A stretch of 64,000 nucleotides of DNA from Halanaerobium saccharolyticum (GCF_004362045.1 NZ_SNWX01000006.1:62001-126000), one strand, 5' to 3'. Numbered from the stretch's first letter, positions 9,655 to 18,915 are shown. Program-made: numbers and translations. Notes: generated by a model from the letters alone, not told the origin.

Positions 9655-10145
9655 TGGTGTTTAAAGGTAAAGTATTTAAATATGGAGATAATGTTGATAC
9701 AGATGTAATTATTCCGGCCCGCTATCTAAACTCGGCAGATCCAGAAAATTTAGCGGCCCACTGTATGGAAGATATTGACGAAGATTTTGCAGATGAGGTA
9801 AGTGAAGGCGATATTATTGTTGGAGGTAAGAACTTTGGCTCCGGTTCATCCCGGGAACATGCTCCTTTAGCAATTAAATATGCCGGAGTTTCCTGTGTGG
9901 TAGCAGAGAGCTTTGCCCGAATTTTCTACCGCAACTCAATTAATATTGGTCTGCCAATCCTGGAATGTCCGGCAGCTGTTCAGGCGACAGAAACCGGTGA
10001 TCAGTTAGAGGTAAATATTGATCAGGGTCAGGTTAAAAATCTGCGGACAGGTAAAACTTATCAGGCAGTAGCATTTCCGCCTTTTATGCAGGAGATTATT
10101 AAAGACGGCGGTCTGATTGAACATGTCAAAAAGGAGCTGGTATAG
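9654..10145 (+). CDS. leuD: 3-Isopropylmalate dehydratase, small subunit
   Basis: The 163-residue swivelling subunit that completes the LeuC active site. [10 protein letters not shown], the substrate-contacting signature of the family, follows FGK-type residues near position 60-75, and [17 protein letters not shown] lies in the N-terminal half. The length fits the short LeuD partner of LeuC2-type large subunits. It overlaps leuC by one base, and its TAG is immediately followed by the leuB ATG, so the three genes are translated as a tight series. Confidence 0.93.
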   Translation: MVFKGKVFKYGDNVDTDVIIPARYLNSADPENLAAHCMEDIDEDFADEVSEGDIIVGGKNFGSGSSREHAPLAIKYAGVSCVVAESFARIFYRNSINIGLPILECPAAVQATETGDQLEVNIDQGQVKNLRTGKTYQAVAFPPFMQEIIKDGGLIEHVKKELV

Positions 10146-11213
10146 ATGAGTAATATAGCATATATACCGGGAGATGGAATTGGAGAAGAAGTTACCCGTC
10201 AGGGAATCAAGGTTTTAGAATACTTAGATGGTACTTATAATCTGGGTCTTAAATTTGAAAAATTTGATCTGGGTGCGGAAAGATATTTAAAGACCGGTGA
10301 TATTCTACCTGATGATGTTTTAAATAAACTGGAAACATTTGATTCAATCTATCTGGGAGCTGTTGGTGACCCGAGAGTGGAGCCTGGAGTTCTGGAAAAA
10401 GGAATTTTGCTCAAGCTCCGTTTTTACTTTGATCAGTATGTAAATTTGCGCCCGATTAAATTGTATAAAGAAGAATTTTCTCCGCTAAAGGGTAAGGGAA
10501 TTAAAGATATTGATTTTACAGTAGTTAGAGAAAATACCGAAGGAATTTATGCCGGTATTGGTGGTTTTCTTAAGAAAGATACCCCGGATGAAGTTGCAAC
10601 TCAGGAGATGATTTCTACCCGTAAAGGTGTAGATAGAATTATAAAATATGCTTTTGAATATGCTCAGGAGTTTGGAAGAGAACCTAAATTAACCGTTTGT
10701 GATAAAAGCAATGTTTTAACCTACGCTCATAATCTCTGGCAGCGCTCATTTAAAGAAATGGGTAAAAATTATCCTGAGGTAGAGCAGAATCACTTTTTAG
10801 TTGATGCAATTACAATGAAGATGGTCCGCAATCCTGAGATCTTTGATGTAATTGTTACCTGCAATATTTTTGGTGATATTATTACTGATCTTGGGGCAGA
10901 AATTCAGGGTGGAATGGGAATGGCTGTTTCCGGTAATATTAATCCGGACAGTATCTCAATGTTTGAACCTGTTCACGGAAGTGCCCCTGATATTGCCGGT
11001 CAGAACATAGCTAATCCGCTGGCAGCTGTTTTAGCAGCTGGAATGATGCTCAGAGAACTCGGCTATGGTAATCTGACACCAAAGGTGGAAGCTGCTGTTA
11101 AGGATGCTTTAGAGAAGGATATGGTAACTGCTGATCAGGGTGGAGATTTAAGTACAGATGAAGTTGGGGATTATCTGGTTCAAAATCTCAAAAGCAAAGA
11201 GGAAGGTGAGTAG
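10146..11213 (+). CDS. leuB: 3-Isopropylmalate dehydrogenase
   Basis: Oxidatively decarboxylates 3-isopropylmalate to 2-ketoisocaproate using NAD. The 355-residue beta-decarboxylating dehydrogenase shows the N-terminal YIPGDGIGEEV, the substrate arginine motif VRENTEGIYAG, the metal-site TCNIFGDIITDLGAEIQGG and the NAD-binding EPVHGSAPDIAGQNIANP. The substrate-loop region (LRFYFDQYVNLRPIK) differs from classic LeuB and recalls the tartrate/homoisocitrate branch of the same family, but its place between leuD and cimA makes LeuB the best call. Its ATG abuts the leuD stop. Confidence 0.85.
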   Translation: MSNIAYIPGDGIGEEVTRQGIKVLEYLDGTYNLGLKFEKFDLGAERYLKTGDILPDDVLNKLETFDSIYLGAVGDPRVEPGVLEKGILLKLRFYFDQYVNLRPIKLYKEEFSPLKGKGIKDIDFTVVRENTEGIYAGIGGFLKKDTPDEVATQEMISTRKGVDRIIKYAFEYAQEFGREPKLTVCDKSNVLTYAHNLWQRSFKEMGKNYPEVEQNHFLVDAITMKMVRNPEIFDVIVTCNIFGDIITDLGAEIQGGMGMAVSGNINPDSISMFEPVHGSAPDIAGQNIANPLAAVLAAGMMLRELGYGNLTPKVEAAVKDALEKDMVTADQGGDLSTDEVGDYLVQNLKSKEEGE

Positions 11214-11222
11214 TGATGACTA

Positions 11223-12797
11223 GTGGGATTAACACTTTATGATACGACTTTAAGAGATGGTTCTCAGGGAGAAGGAATTTCTTTATCACTTGATGATAAA
11301 TTGAGAATTACCAGACAGTTAGATCGTTTCGGCATTGATTTTATCGAAGGAGGCTGGCCGGGTTCCAATCCTAAAGATGAGGCCTATTTTAGAGAAGTTC
11401 AGAATATGAACCTTGAGCATGCCGAAATTACAGCTTTCAGTTCAACCAGGAGAGCCAACATTAAGGCTGTAGAAGATCCAAATATTTTAAAGCTGGTTGA
11501 GGCAGGGGTTGATTATGTAACAATTTTTGCTAAAAGCTGGGATCTTCATGTTACAGATGCTCTGCAGATTCCTCTGGCAGAAAATATTGAGATGATCAAA
11601 GATACAGTTTCATTCTTAAAATCAAAAGGGCTAAATGTCTTTTTTGATGCTGAACATTTCTTTGATGGTTATGTAAATAATCCTGAATATGCTCTAAAAA
11701 CTATAAAAGCAGCAGCTGAAGCTGGAGCTGAGCTTCTGATTTTATGTGATACTAATGGGGGAATGCTTCCCTCACAGATGACTAAAATTATGCAGGAAGT
11801 AAAAGCAGAGATTGAGACTCCTCTTGGTATTCATGCTCATAATGATAGTAATCTGGCTGTTGCTAATTCACTTGCTGCCTACGAAGAAGGTGCTGTCCAG
11901 GTTCAGGGGACAGTCGGGGGTCTAGGTGAACGCTGTGGTAATGCTGATTTATGCAGTGTGATTCCAGCCTTACAGTTAAAGTACGGAGAAAATGTAGTTT
12001 CAGATCAACAGCTTAAGCAGCTTAAACCTCTATATTTCTTTGTTACCGAAACTGCAAATCTGATTCCGATTAATAATAAGCCATATGTCGGGAAAAGTGC
12101 CTTTACTCATAAGGGTGGAATTCACGTCAGTGCTGTCCGTAAAAATCCGCATACTTATGAGCATATTGAACCCGAACTGGTTGGTAATGAGCGGCGGGTG
12201 CTGGTATCAGAGCTGGCAGGAAAGTCCAACCTGCGCTATAAATTAAAAGAAATTGGTTTTAATTTAGATGATTTTTCTAATCAGATGATCAAAAAATTAA
12301 TTAAAAAAGTTAAGGTTCTGGAAAATGAAGGTTATCAATTTGAGGGAGCAGAAGCTTCACTGATACTTTTAGCTTTTAGAGAGTTTAAAGATTACAGATC
12401 TTTCTTTGAAATTGAAGATTTTAGGACTAACAGTGTTAATCGAGGTAATCAGACCTATTCCGAGGCTGTTGTTAAAATGACAGTCAGCGGAGAAAAGGTC
12501 CACATTGCGGCAGATGGTGATGGTCCTGTTAATGCTTTAGATAACTGTTTTCGGAAGGCTCTAGTTTCATTTTATCCCGAAATAACCGAAACTAAGTTAA
12601 TTGATTATAAGGTTCGTGTTTTAAATGGAAATGACGGGACAGCAGCCAAGGTAAGGGTTTTAATTGAAACTGCTGATCTGGAGAAATCATGGACCACCGT
12701 AGGGGTTTCGACAAACATTATTCAGGCATCCTGGGATGCTCTACTGGATAGTATTGAATACTGGCTCTTAATTGAAGATGGGATAAGTATTAATTAA
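11223..12797 (+). CDS. cimA: (R)-citramalate synthase
   Basis: Condenses pyruvate and acetyl-CoA to citramalate, giving 2-ketobutyrate after LeuC/D/B action and so a threonine-independent route to isoleucine. The 524-residue HMGL-like protein has YDTTLRDGSQGEG (6-18, metal D7), H204 and H206 in GIHAHNDSN, QGTVGGLGERCGNADL and a C-terminal LeuA-type regulatory domain (DGDGPVNALDN). The CimA-specific SQGEGIS replaces the EQSPG of leuA in this window. The only sensible start is GTG 11223, because the ATG at 11216 is out of frame. It ends the operon. Confidence 0.91.
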   Translation: MGLTLYDTTLRDGSQGEGISLSLDDKLRITRQLDRFGIDFIEGGWPGSNPKDEAYFREVQNMNLEHAEITAFSSTRRANIKAVEDPNILKLVEAGVDYVTIFAKSWDLHVTDALQIPLAENIEMIKDTVSFLKSKGLNVFFDAEHFFDGYVNNPEYALKTIKAAAEAGAELLILCDTNGGMLPSQMTKIMQEVKAEIETPLGIHAHNDSNLAVANSLAAYEEGAVQVQGTVGGLGERCGNADLCSVIPALQLKYGENVVSDQQLKQLKPLYFFVTETANLIPINNKPYVGKSAFTHKGGIHVSAVRKNPHTYEHIEPELVGNERRVLVSELAGKSNLRYKLKEIGFNLDDFSNQMIKKLIKKVKVLENEGYQFEGAEASLILLAFREFKDYRSFFEIEDFRTNSVNRGNQTYSEAVVKMTVSGEKVHIAADGDGPVNALDNCFRKALVSFYPEITETKLIDYKVRVLNGNDGTAAKVRVLIETADLEKSWTTVGVSTNIIQASWDALLDSIEYWLLIEDGISIN

Positions 12798-12839
12798 TGG
12801 CAAATATTATTTTAATAAAAAAATAATTATTTAAAGATT

Positions 12840-12874
12840 AACAGCTGTGGGATGATTTCTGCAGCTGTTTTTTT
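12840..12874 (+). terminator. Terminator of the ilv-leu-cimA block
   Basis: AACAGCTG (12840-12847) pairs with CAGCTGTT (12862-12869), followed by an unbroken T-run to 12874. It cleanly separates amino acid genes from the pilus operon. Confidence 0.87.
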
Positions 12875-13002
12875 ATGCGATAAATTATCATTATTAATAG
12901 TTTTGTGTTTTGATTCACTAATAAAATAGATATTATTATACATTTATTTACAATAATATAGTTATTATTTTATAAAAAAAGAAAAAAATTACAAAATTAT
13001 GC

Positions 13003-13029
13003 AGGAATATCTCTGAGGGCCGCGAATAT
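13003..13029 (+). promoter_or_regulatory. Sigma-H-like promoter of the pilus operon
   Basis: AGGAATA (13003-13009) and GCGAATAT (13022-13029), spaced by 12 bases, match the known sigma-H consensus (-35 RNAGGAWWW, -10 RNNGAATWW). The sequence stands out in an otherwise nearly pure A/T gap (12875-13121), about 90 bases before the first gene. In several Firmicutes sigma-H drives competence/pilus genes, so the fit is biologically sensible. The remaining gap shows nothing else. Confidence 0.68.
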
Positions 13030-13121
13030 AGAAACTAATCAATAAATTTTAATAATTATAAATATTTTAAAAACTAAACTAAGATTGAAAATAATTAAAT
13101 TTAGAGAAAGAGAGTGTTTTT

Positions 13122-14786
13122 ATGCAGAATTTTTGTGAATATTTAAATAATAAATATCATTTTTCTCCAGCTGTCTGGACAAAACTGAAGTTTTTTGCTA
13201 AAAATAAAAAAACAAAATTAGTAATTGATTATCTTAAAAAAGAGAAAATTATTACTGAAACAAAATTACTACAGGCCATGTCCTCTTATTTTGAACTTGA
13301 ACTGTTTTGTAATTCAAAAATTAAACTTGCTAAAAATAATGCTCTGGCGCTGAAGTTATCTCAGGTAAAAAAAGATCAGATTTTGATAATCAATCAGAGT
13401 TCAAAACTTATTTCTTTTGGCAGCATTTATCCACCTGATTTATTTTTAGAGGAAAAACTAAAATTTAAATTTAAAAGCAGAATAAAATTTTATTTGATGT
13501 CAGAAAATGAATTTAAAGAAGCAGAAAATTTTATTTACAGCAGTTATTTTCAGGTTAACCAGCAGGAGCTTTTAGAAGATTTAGGAGATTTCAAAAAAAT
13601 AGACAGTCGCGATATAGATAGTTTAAAAAATATAGTTGAAGATGCTCCGGTTGTAAAACTTCTAAATAAAATTTTAACTGAGGCAATTTCTTTAAATGCC
13701 AGTGATATCCATCTTGAACAGAAGGAAAATCAGTTTAAGGTGAGATATAGAATAGATGGTATCTTAAAAAGTTATTATAATTTACCTGCCGAAATAGCTG
13801 CAGCTGTTATTTCCCGGATTAAAATTATTTCGGCAATGGATATTACTGTCCGCCACTTACCACAGGATGGGAAAATGGAGTTTAAGTTTCAGGAAACAGA
13901 TTATGATATAAGAACTTCTGTGGTCCCGACAGTCTATGGAGAAAAAGCTGTATTGAGACTGCTCTTAAGAAATGAAAAATTATTGACAGTTAAAGAATTA
14001 AATTTTAACAGCTGCAATTATGAGAGATTCAAAAAAATATTTAGTTTCAATTCTGGTATTATTCTACTTTCAGGTCCTACTGGAAGTGGGAAAACAACTA
14101 CCTTATTTTCAATTTTAAATCAGCTGGCCACAGAAAGCAATAATATTATTACAGTCGAAAATCCGGTTGAATATAAACTGGAACTTTTAAATCAGATAGA
14201 AATTAATGAAGCCCAGGGGTTAAATTTTCCAATGATTTTAAGGTCAATTTTAAGACAGGACCCTGACATTATTATGATTGGAGAAATTAGAGATCAAGAA
14301 ACTGCAGAAATTGCAGTCAGAGCTGCAGTTACAGGACATCTGGTTTTAAGTACTATTCATACTATTGACAGCATTTCTGCAGTTAGCAGGCTGATTGAGA
14401 TGGGAATACCATCTTATTTAATCAGCAGCACACTTAATGCTGTCGTAGCTCAAAGGCTGCTCAGAAAGCTCTGTTCTGAGTGCAGTCAAAAAACTAAACT
14501 CAGTCAGCAGGATAAAAAAATTTTTCATCAGGAAAAAATTGACTATATCTATCAGGCTGCTGGCTGCAGTAACTGTGATGATGGTTATAAGGGTCGAACA
14601 CCGGCAGCAGAAATTTTATTGATCAATGATCAGTTGAGAAAACTAATTAGTCAGCGGGCAGATTATTCTCTACTTAAAAAAGAGGCACTGGCCTCAGGAA
14701 TGCTGACCCTTACAAATTCTGCTCTTCAGAAAATGAAAAAAGGAATTACAACCAGAGAAGAAGTTATGAGAGTAATTGAGTTTTGA
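13122..14786 (+). CDS. Type IV pilus / type II secretion assembly ATPase (PilB/GspE family)
   Basis: Cytoplasmic hexameric motor that powers extension of the pilus or pseudopilus. The 554-residue protein has an N-terminal MshEN-like domain (about 1-150), Walker A GPTGSGKTTTL near residue 322, the Asp box and Walker B IIMIGEIRD near 384, and the His box TGHLVLSTIHT. A tetracysteine zinc element (CSECS...GCSNCDDGYKGR) near 450-485 is typical of GspE/PilB and absent from retraction ATPases. It is the first gene of the operon behind a sigma-H-like promoter. ComGA is a possible equivalent, but ComGA lacks the long N-terminal domain. Confidence 0.88.
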   Translation: MQNFCEYLNNKYHFSPAVWTKLKFFAKNKKTKLVIDYLKKEKIITETKLLQAMSSYFELELFCNSKIKLAKNNALALKLSQVKKDQILIINQSSKLISFGSIYPPDLFLEEKLKFKFKSRIKFYLMSENEFKEAENFIYSSYFQVNQQELLEDLGDFKKIDSRDIDSLKNIVEDAPVVKLLNKILTEAISLNASDIHLEQKENQFKVRYRIDGILKSYYNLPAEIAAAVISRIKIISAMDITVRHLPQDGKMEFKFQETDYDIRTSVVPTVYGEKAVLRLLLRNEKLLTVKELNFNSCNYERFKKIFSFNSGIILLSGPTGSGKTTTLFSILNQLATESNNIITVENPVEYKLELLNQIEINEAQGLNFPMILRSILRQDPDIIMIGEIRDQETAEIAVRAAVTGHLVLSTIHTIDSISAVSRLIEMGIPSYLISSTLNAVVAQRLLRKLCSECSQKTKLSQQDKKIFHQEKIDYIYQAAGCSNCDDGYKGRTPAAEILLINDQLRKLISQRADYSLLKKEALASGMLTLTNSALQKMKKGITTREEVMRVIEF

Positions 14787-14809
14787 TTTACTAACTGGAG
14801 GAGATAACA

Positions 14810-15844
14810 ATTTTATTTAGAAAAAGTTTCGATTTGAAATTTTTTGCATCCCAGCTGGGGATAATGCTTAAATCGGGTTTGAATTTAAACCGTTCCCTAA
14901 TTATTATTTCCAGACAAACTAGAAACAGGGAAGAGAAAGAAATATACAGTGGATTACTAAAAAATATAGAATCTGGTTTAAGCCTGGCTGAAGCCTTAAA
15001 AGAAGAAGATGTTTTTACTGATCTCTTTACTGCAGTAGTTAAAGCTGGTGAAGAAAGCGGCACTCTGGTCGAAGTTTTAGCAAGTCTGGAAATATATTAT
15101 GGCAGTAAAGAGGATATAAAAAAAGAAATAAAAAAAGCATCATTTTATCCTTTAACAGTTATTAGTACCATATTTCTGGCAGCAGCCTTTATTTTTAAAT
15201 TCACTTTGCCGGTATTTATAGATCTATTTGCCGAATTTAATGGAGAACTGCCGCTGATTACCAGGATATTTTTGAAGCTGAGTTTAATCTTTAATAATTA
15301 CTTCATTTTAATTATAGTTTTCATAATATTATTAATTATATTACTATTTTCAGTTTTTAAGAGTAATAAACGAAATGACTTAAAAAGTAGATTTTTATTA
15401 AAAGTTCCACTAATTTCAGTTATCTATCGGGATTTAATCTTGGCTCAGATGGCAACTTACCTATCTCTGCTGCTAAAAAGCGGGTTAAAATTAATTTCTG
15501 CTCTGGAACTTTTAAAAAATATTATAAGTGATCATCAATATCAAAATTTTATTAAAAAAACAGCTTTAAATATTTCAAAAGGGGCTTCTTTAACAGAATG
15601 TTTTGATGATAGTAGATATATCCCAAACCTTTTTTACTATCTTATAATGACTGGAGAAGAGACAGCCCGGATGGAGACCATGTTGGAGAGAGCAGGTGAT
15701 TATTATTCGAAAAAATTAAAAAATGAAATTGCTAAAATGCTGCAGTATTTAGAGCCTTTTTTAATAACATTAACTGCAATTTTTGTTGCTTTACTTGCTG
15801 CAGCAGTAATGATGCCCATGTTTCAGATTTATTTAATTATTTAA
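14810..15844 (+). CDS. Inner-membrane platform protein (PilC/GspF/ComGB family), probable ATT start
   Basis: Polytopic membrane protein that couples the ATPase to pilin insertion. It shows two T2SSF helical domains (about residues 10-130 and 215-330), each followed by hydrophobic segments (VISTIFLAAAFIFKF; ILIIVFIILLIILLF; FLITLTAIFVALLAAAVMMP). At 344 residues it is ComGB-sized. The first standard start in frame is TTG 14834, but that has no ribosome site. GGAGGAG at 14797-14803 lies 6-8 bases before the in-frame ATT 14810, giving the family-like start MLFRKSFDLKFFASQL. An in-frame stop at 14792 rules out an earlier start. I prefer ATT. Confidence 0.8.
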   Translation: MLFRKSFDLKFFASQLGIMLKSGLNLNRSLIIISRQTRNREEKEIYSGLLKNIESGLSLAEALKEEDVFTDLFTAVVKAGEESGTLVEVLASLEIYYGSKEDIKKEIKKASFYPLTVISTIFLAAAFIFKFTLPVFIDLFAEFNGELPLITRIFLKLSLIFNNYFILIIVFIILLIILLFSVFKSNKRNDLKSRFLLKVPLISVIYRDLILAQMATYLSLLLKSGLKLISALELLKNIISDHQYQNFIKKTALNISKGASLTECFDDSRYIPNLFYYLIMTGEETARMETMLERAGDYYSKKLKNEIAKMLQYLEPFLITLTAIFVALLAAAVMMPMFQIYLII

Positions 15845-15941
15845 AACTTTTAATTGGATTAAAATAATAGAATCAGCTTGAGTTTTATATAATTAATTCA
15901 ATTTAAAGTAAATGGAAAACAAAACAGAAAGGAATTTATTA

Positions 15942-16385
15942 ATGAGAAAAGATGCTAAAAAATGTAGTGAAAACTTTGTCAACCATGAGCTTGGTTTTAC
16001 CCTGATAGAACTTTTAATTGTAATTGTAGTTCTGGGTATTTTAATGTCAATGGCAGTTCCAGCGTTAAGCGGAGTTAAAAATAAGGCTGATACAGCTGTT
16101 GCTAAAGCTGATTTACACAATATTATGCAGAGCCTGGAAATGTACTATCTGGACCACGGAGAATATCCAGGTCAGAGTACTAAAGGTGATTTGAGCTCAA
16201 TTAGTGGAGAATTAGAGGAGCTGAGTATTAAAAATGAGCCAGCAGATTACAGTTATCAGACTGATACTGATACAGGGGCAGAAAAATATATAATAATTTA
16301 TGAGGCTGACTCTGATGAATTCTATTATATTTCTACTGATCAATCAGCCTTAACTGGTCCGGAAACCACAGAACCCACATTATAG
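15942..16385 (+). CDS. Type IV major pilin / GspG-like prepilin
   Basis: Secreted filament subunit. The class III signal is plain: an 18-residue charged leader ending G18, cleavage before F19, then FTLIELLIVIVVLGILMSM with glutamate at mature position +5. The C-terminal half is acidic (DSDEFYYISTDQSALTGPETT), and DLHNIMQSLEMYYLDHGEYPG is typical of GspG-like pseudopilins. AGAAAGGA at 15926-15933 supports ATG 15942 rather than 15912. The 147-residue preprotein is the longest-leader pilin here and likely the main subunit. It needs a prepilin peptidase, which is not encoded in this window. Confidence 0.88.
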   Translation: MRKDAKKCSENFVNHELGFTLIELLIVIVVLGILMSMAVPALSGVKNKADTAVAKADLHNIMQSLEMYYLDHGEYPGQSTKGDLSSISGELEELSIKNEPADYSYQTDTDTGAEKYIIIYEADSDEFYYISTDQSALTGPETTEPTL

Positions 16386-16389
16386 ATTA

Positions 16390-16872
16390 ATGAAAAATAA
16401 CAGGGGTTTTACTTTAATTGAGGTTTTACTTGTTATTACAATTATGGGAATTTTATTTACAGTCAGCTATCGCCCACAGTTAAAAAATAATTTTCAAATT
16501 GAGCAGGAAATTGAATGCCTGGCAGCAGACCTGCGGTGGGCCAGAAATAAAGCAATTCTGGATAGTCAAACCTATATCTTTCGCATCTATACAGTTAAAG
16601 AAAACAGCGGCGACAATAAAATCCCCTATTATTTTTATATTAAAGAAGCTGGACAAAAAATTATTAAGAGAAAAGGTTACTATTCTTCCAGTTTAATTCT
16701 CTATAAAACATTAAGCTTTAAGATTGTAGATGATGAATACTATGAGTGGATTAGATTTAATAATACGGCAACGGCAAGGGGAGGAACAGTAGCTCTAGCA
16801 GAGGCACAGGTGGGAGCAAAAAAATATTCAATTACAGTCAATCAATTAGGGAGGGTTAGAATTGAAAAATAA
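16390..16872 (+). CDS. Minor pseudopilin, GspH/FimT-like
   Basis: A 160-residue prepilin with a six-residue leader, cleavage at G6/F7 and FTLIEVLLVITIMGILFTV with +5 Glu. The body has the GspH-type features of an early arginine-rich helix (CLAADLRWARNKAI) and a beta-rich C-terminus ending YSITVNQLGRVRIEK. It starts 4 bases after the preceding stop without its own clear ribosome site, so it is probably translationally coupled. It overlaps the next gene by 11 bases. A role in the pilus initiation tip is inferred from family and order. Confidence 0.8.
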   Translation: MKNNRGFTLIEVLLVITIMGILFTVSYRPQLKNNFQIEQEIECLAADLRWARNKAILDSQTYIFRIYTVKENSGDNKIPYYFYIKEAGQKIIKRKGYYSSSLILYKTLSFKIVDDEYYEWIRFNNTATARGGTVALAEAQVGAKKYSITVNQLGRVRIEK

Positions 16873-17272
16873 TGCAGGATTTTCTCTACTGGAAGTTATT
16901 ATTACAATCTCATTAGCAGGAGCTGTTCTGGCAGTAATGAGTAGGACCATAAAAACTGGACTGGAAGTTCATACTTTTTTGGCAGATAAAAATGCAGCAG
17001 TTAATTGGACCGAGTCTGTTCTGGAGGCCTATAAAAATAGAAATATGCTTGACGAAGGTGTCGAAGATAGTGGGGATGATTTTATAAGAAATCTGGAATT
17101 ACTGGAAAGAGAATCTTTGCCCAGAGACTATGAGATGACAAGGGTTGAAGTGATTCCATATGAGAAAGAAGGGATTCGCTATGACGGCTTATACCAACTA
17201 AAGGTGGAAGTAGATTTTAAATGCAGGGATAAGGAGCATCATAATGAAATGCTTGCTTTACTGCAGAGGTAA
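16862..17272 (+). CDS. Minor pseudopilin, GspI/PilV-like
   Basis: A 136-residue prepilin starting at TTG 16862 (GGGAGGG at about 16849-16855). The leader is MKNNAG, then FSLLEVIITISLAGAVLAVM with the +5 glutamate. After the transmembrane helix the sequence is highly charged. The position between GspH-like and GspJ-like genes, and the short body, match the GspI slot of an initiation complex. Confidence 0.75.
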   Translation: MKNNAGFSLLEVIITISLAGAVLAVMSRTIKTGLEVHTFLADKNAAVNWTESVLEAYKNRNMLDEGVEDSGDDFIRNLELLERESLPRDYEMTRVEVIPYEKEGIRYDGLYQLKVEVDFKCRDKEHHNEMLALLQR

Positions 17273-17753
17273 ATTAAACTCGGAAAAGGGATTTACCCTG
17301 CTGGAAATGCTTTTGGTGATAACTATTTCTTCTCTGCTGGCTGTAATTTTTCTGCAGTTAATTTTAACTCTCTATCAAAATAACAACTTTTTTAACCTAC
17401 AGAATGCCTGGCAGCTTGATGCCTACCTTGCAGTTGATTTTATAACAGCACAAATTAAAAATTCAAAAAAAGTTGAAGTTATCAGCAGAGAGGAAATAAA
17501 TATTTTTACTTATTATGATCAGGATTATCAGTGGTTAAAATTTTCTCTGTATCAGAGTGGAGGAAGTAATGCTCTGGGTCGTTCGATTGGTAGTTCAGAT
17601 CTGGCAAACAAAGATTTCGGAAGAAATCTATCTCTGCTCGATAAAATTGAAAATCTAAGTTTTAAAATTGTGGAACCAGGGCTGCTGAAAATAACTATTT
17701 ATCTAGTCGAGGACCAAAAAAAGTTAACTGTAAGTAGATTGGTTAAAATTTAG
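17244..17753 (+). CDS. Minor pseudopilin, GspJ/ComGF-like
   Basis: A 169-residue prepilin with leader ending KG (G16), then FTLLEMLLVITISSLLAVIF with +5 Glu. FLQLILTLYQNNNFFNLQNAW then leads to DFITAQIKNSKKVEVI, resembling GspJ. It overlaps the previous gene by 29 bases, with GGATAAGGAG inside that gene as ribosome site. Cysteines C3 and C7 lie in the leader and would be removed on processing. Confidence 0.75.
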   Translation: MKCLLYCRGKLNSEKGFTLLEMLLVITISSLLAVIFLQLILTLYQNNNFFNLQNAWQLDAYLAVDFITAQIKNSKKVEVISREEINIFTYYDQDYQWLKFSLYQSGGSNALGRSIGSSDLANKDFGRNLSLLDKIENLSFKIVEPGLLKITIYLVEDQKKLTVSRLVKI

Positions 17754-17786
17754 GCTATTCAAATAATAAAAAAGCAGGTAAAAATA

Positions 17787-18170
17787 ATGAATATAGAAAA
17801 AAATAGTGGCTATGTTTTATTTATAAATTTAATCTTAATTACTCTAATTGGCTTATTTATTCCGCTTTTGATTCAGCAGCAGAAACTTAATTATAGAATA
17901 TTAAATAATAGAATTACTGCTGCTCAAAATAAAGAGGCGGTTGAGTCAGCACTGCAGTATCAACTATATTTTTTAAGAAAAGATAATTTGTTGTTGAATG
18001 AAGAGCTAAATTTTAGTCAAAAAAGAAAAGTAAAGATTGAAGGGAAGGAGGATGATAATTTTATTTATTTAACTGCTGAGTTAGATTCTGAAATTTCGTA
18101 TAAGGCTGAAATGAAACTGAAAAAAGATAGTTTAAAAATAGTTAATAAAATAATATACAGGAGTGAGTAA
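17787..18170 (+). CDS. GspK/PilX-like minor pilin without Glu5
   Basis: A 127-residue protein with a short N-terminus MNIEKNSG, then YVLFINLILITLIGLFIPLLI as one hydrophobic helix. If processed after G8, the +5 residue is Ile, not Glu. Absence of Glu5 is the known mark of the GspK/PilX-type tip subunit. The rest is a short charged domain (KLNYRILNNRITAAQNKEAVESAL resembles GspK starts) and is much smaller than proteobacterial GspK. The assignment rests on order and this feature. Confidence 0.6.
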   Translation: MNIEKNSGYVLFINLILITLIGLFIPLLIQQQKLNYRILNNRITAAQNKEAVESALQYQLYFLRKDNLLLNEELNFSQKRKVKIEGKEDDNFIYLTAELDSEISYKAEMKLKKDSLKIVNKIIYRSE

Positions 18171-18171
18171 A

Positions 18172-18915
18172 ATGTTTAATAATTATTATTCTATAACAAT
18201 CCCTTATGAAAACAAACTGAGAAACCTTGTAGTTAGAGAAAAGGATAATCAAATTAATTTTGTAGATGGAATTAATGAACTCTCTTCTATCGGAAAAATA
18301 AAGAAGTTTAATTTTAACTGCCAGTATGTTGTGCTGCTGCCGGCTGCTTCTTTATTCTATCACTCGGTGGCCCTGGAAGAAAAGAATCCTTATCGGATTA
18401 GTGAGGATAATATTTTAAGTAAATTTGCTGAAGTTAAAGAGAATTTTGAAGAAGAGTTTTACTATGATTATTTAGAAATTGTATCTGAGCAGACTCAGGA
18501 GAGAGAAATTAAATTTTTTGCAGCTGATAAAGAAATTCTGGATCCGCTGACAGAAGATATGGAAAAATACAAAAATAATTACCTGGTTTCTGCTTTACCT
18601 GTAGCTGTTTTTTCTGTAATTAATAAACTTGTAGCTGCTAAAAACTATCTTCTCTATTATAAGATCAATAATTGCTATACACTGCTGACAGCTGTAGATA
18701 AAAAACTTGATTTACTGCAGTCCTCAATTGGAGAGGAACAGCTAGCACAGGAATTGGAAAAAAGCCAAAAATACTATCTGAACAATAAAGGAATTGAGCT
18801 GGAAGTGCTGGAAGGAAAAAGTGACTTGCTTAAGCTGGGTGAAATGATAGAATTAAAAGCTGATGATTTTGTTTTCTTAACTTCGATGCTCTGGAGTATC
18901 AGTAGATGTCAGTGA
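18172..18915 (+). CDS. PilM/GspL-like cytoplasmic alignment protein
   Basis: A 247-residue soluble protein with no membrane helix. AGGAGTGA at 18159-18166 sets ATG 18172, not the GTG at 18163. The N-terminal half resembles the beta-rich PilM/GspL cytoplasmic fold, but PilM-type actin ATPase motifs are not obvious and it is shorter than PilM (about 350). Identity is inferred mostly from the order PilM-N-O-P-Q. It ends overlapping the next gene by 10 bases. Confidence 0.55.
   Translation: MFNNYYSITIPYENKLRNLVVREKDNQINFVDGINELSSIGKIKKFNFNCQYVVLLPAASLFYHSVALEEKNPYRISEDNILSKFAEVKENFEEEFYYDYLEIVSEQTQEREIKFFAADKEILDPLTEDMEKYKNNYLVSALPVAVFSVINKLVAAKNYLLYYKINNCYTLLTAVDKKLDLLQSSIGEEQLAQELEKSQKYYLNNKGIELEVLEGKSDLLKLGEMIELKADDFVFLTSMLWSISRCQ

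Noticed and set aside
12950-13121. Cyclic-di-GMP or other riboswitch before the pilus operon
   Set aside because: The only conserved-looking block fits a sigma-H promoter; no riboswitch consensus or terminator follows.
14834-15844. TTG 14834 as start of the platform protein
   Set aside because: No ribosome site precedes it and it would remove the first eight family-like residues; ATT 14810 fits the strong GGAGGAG.
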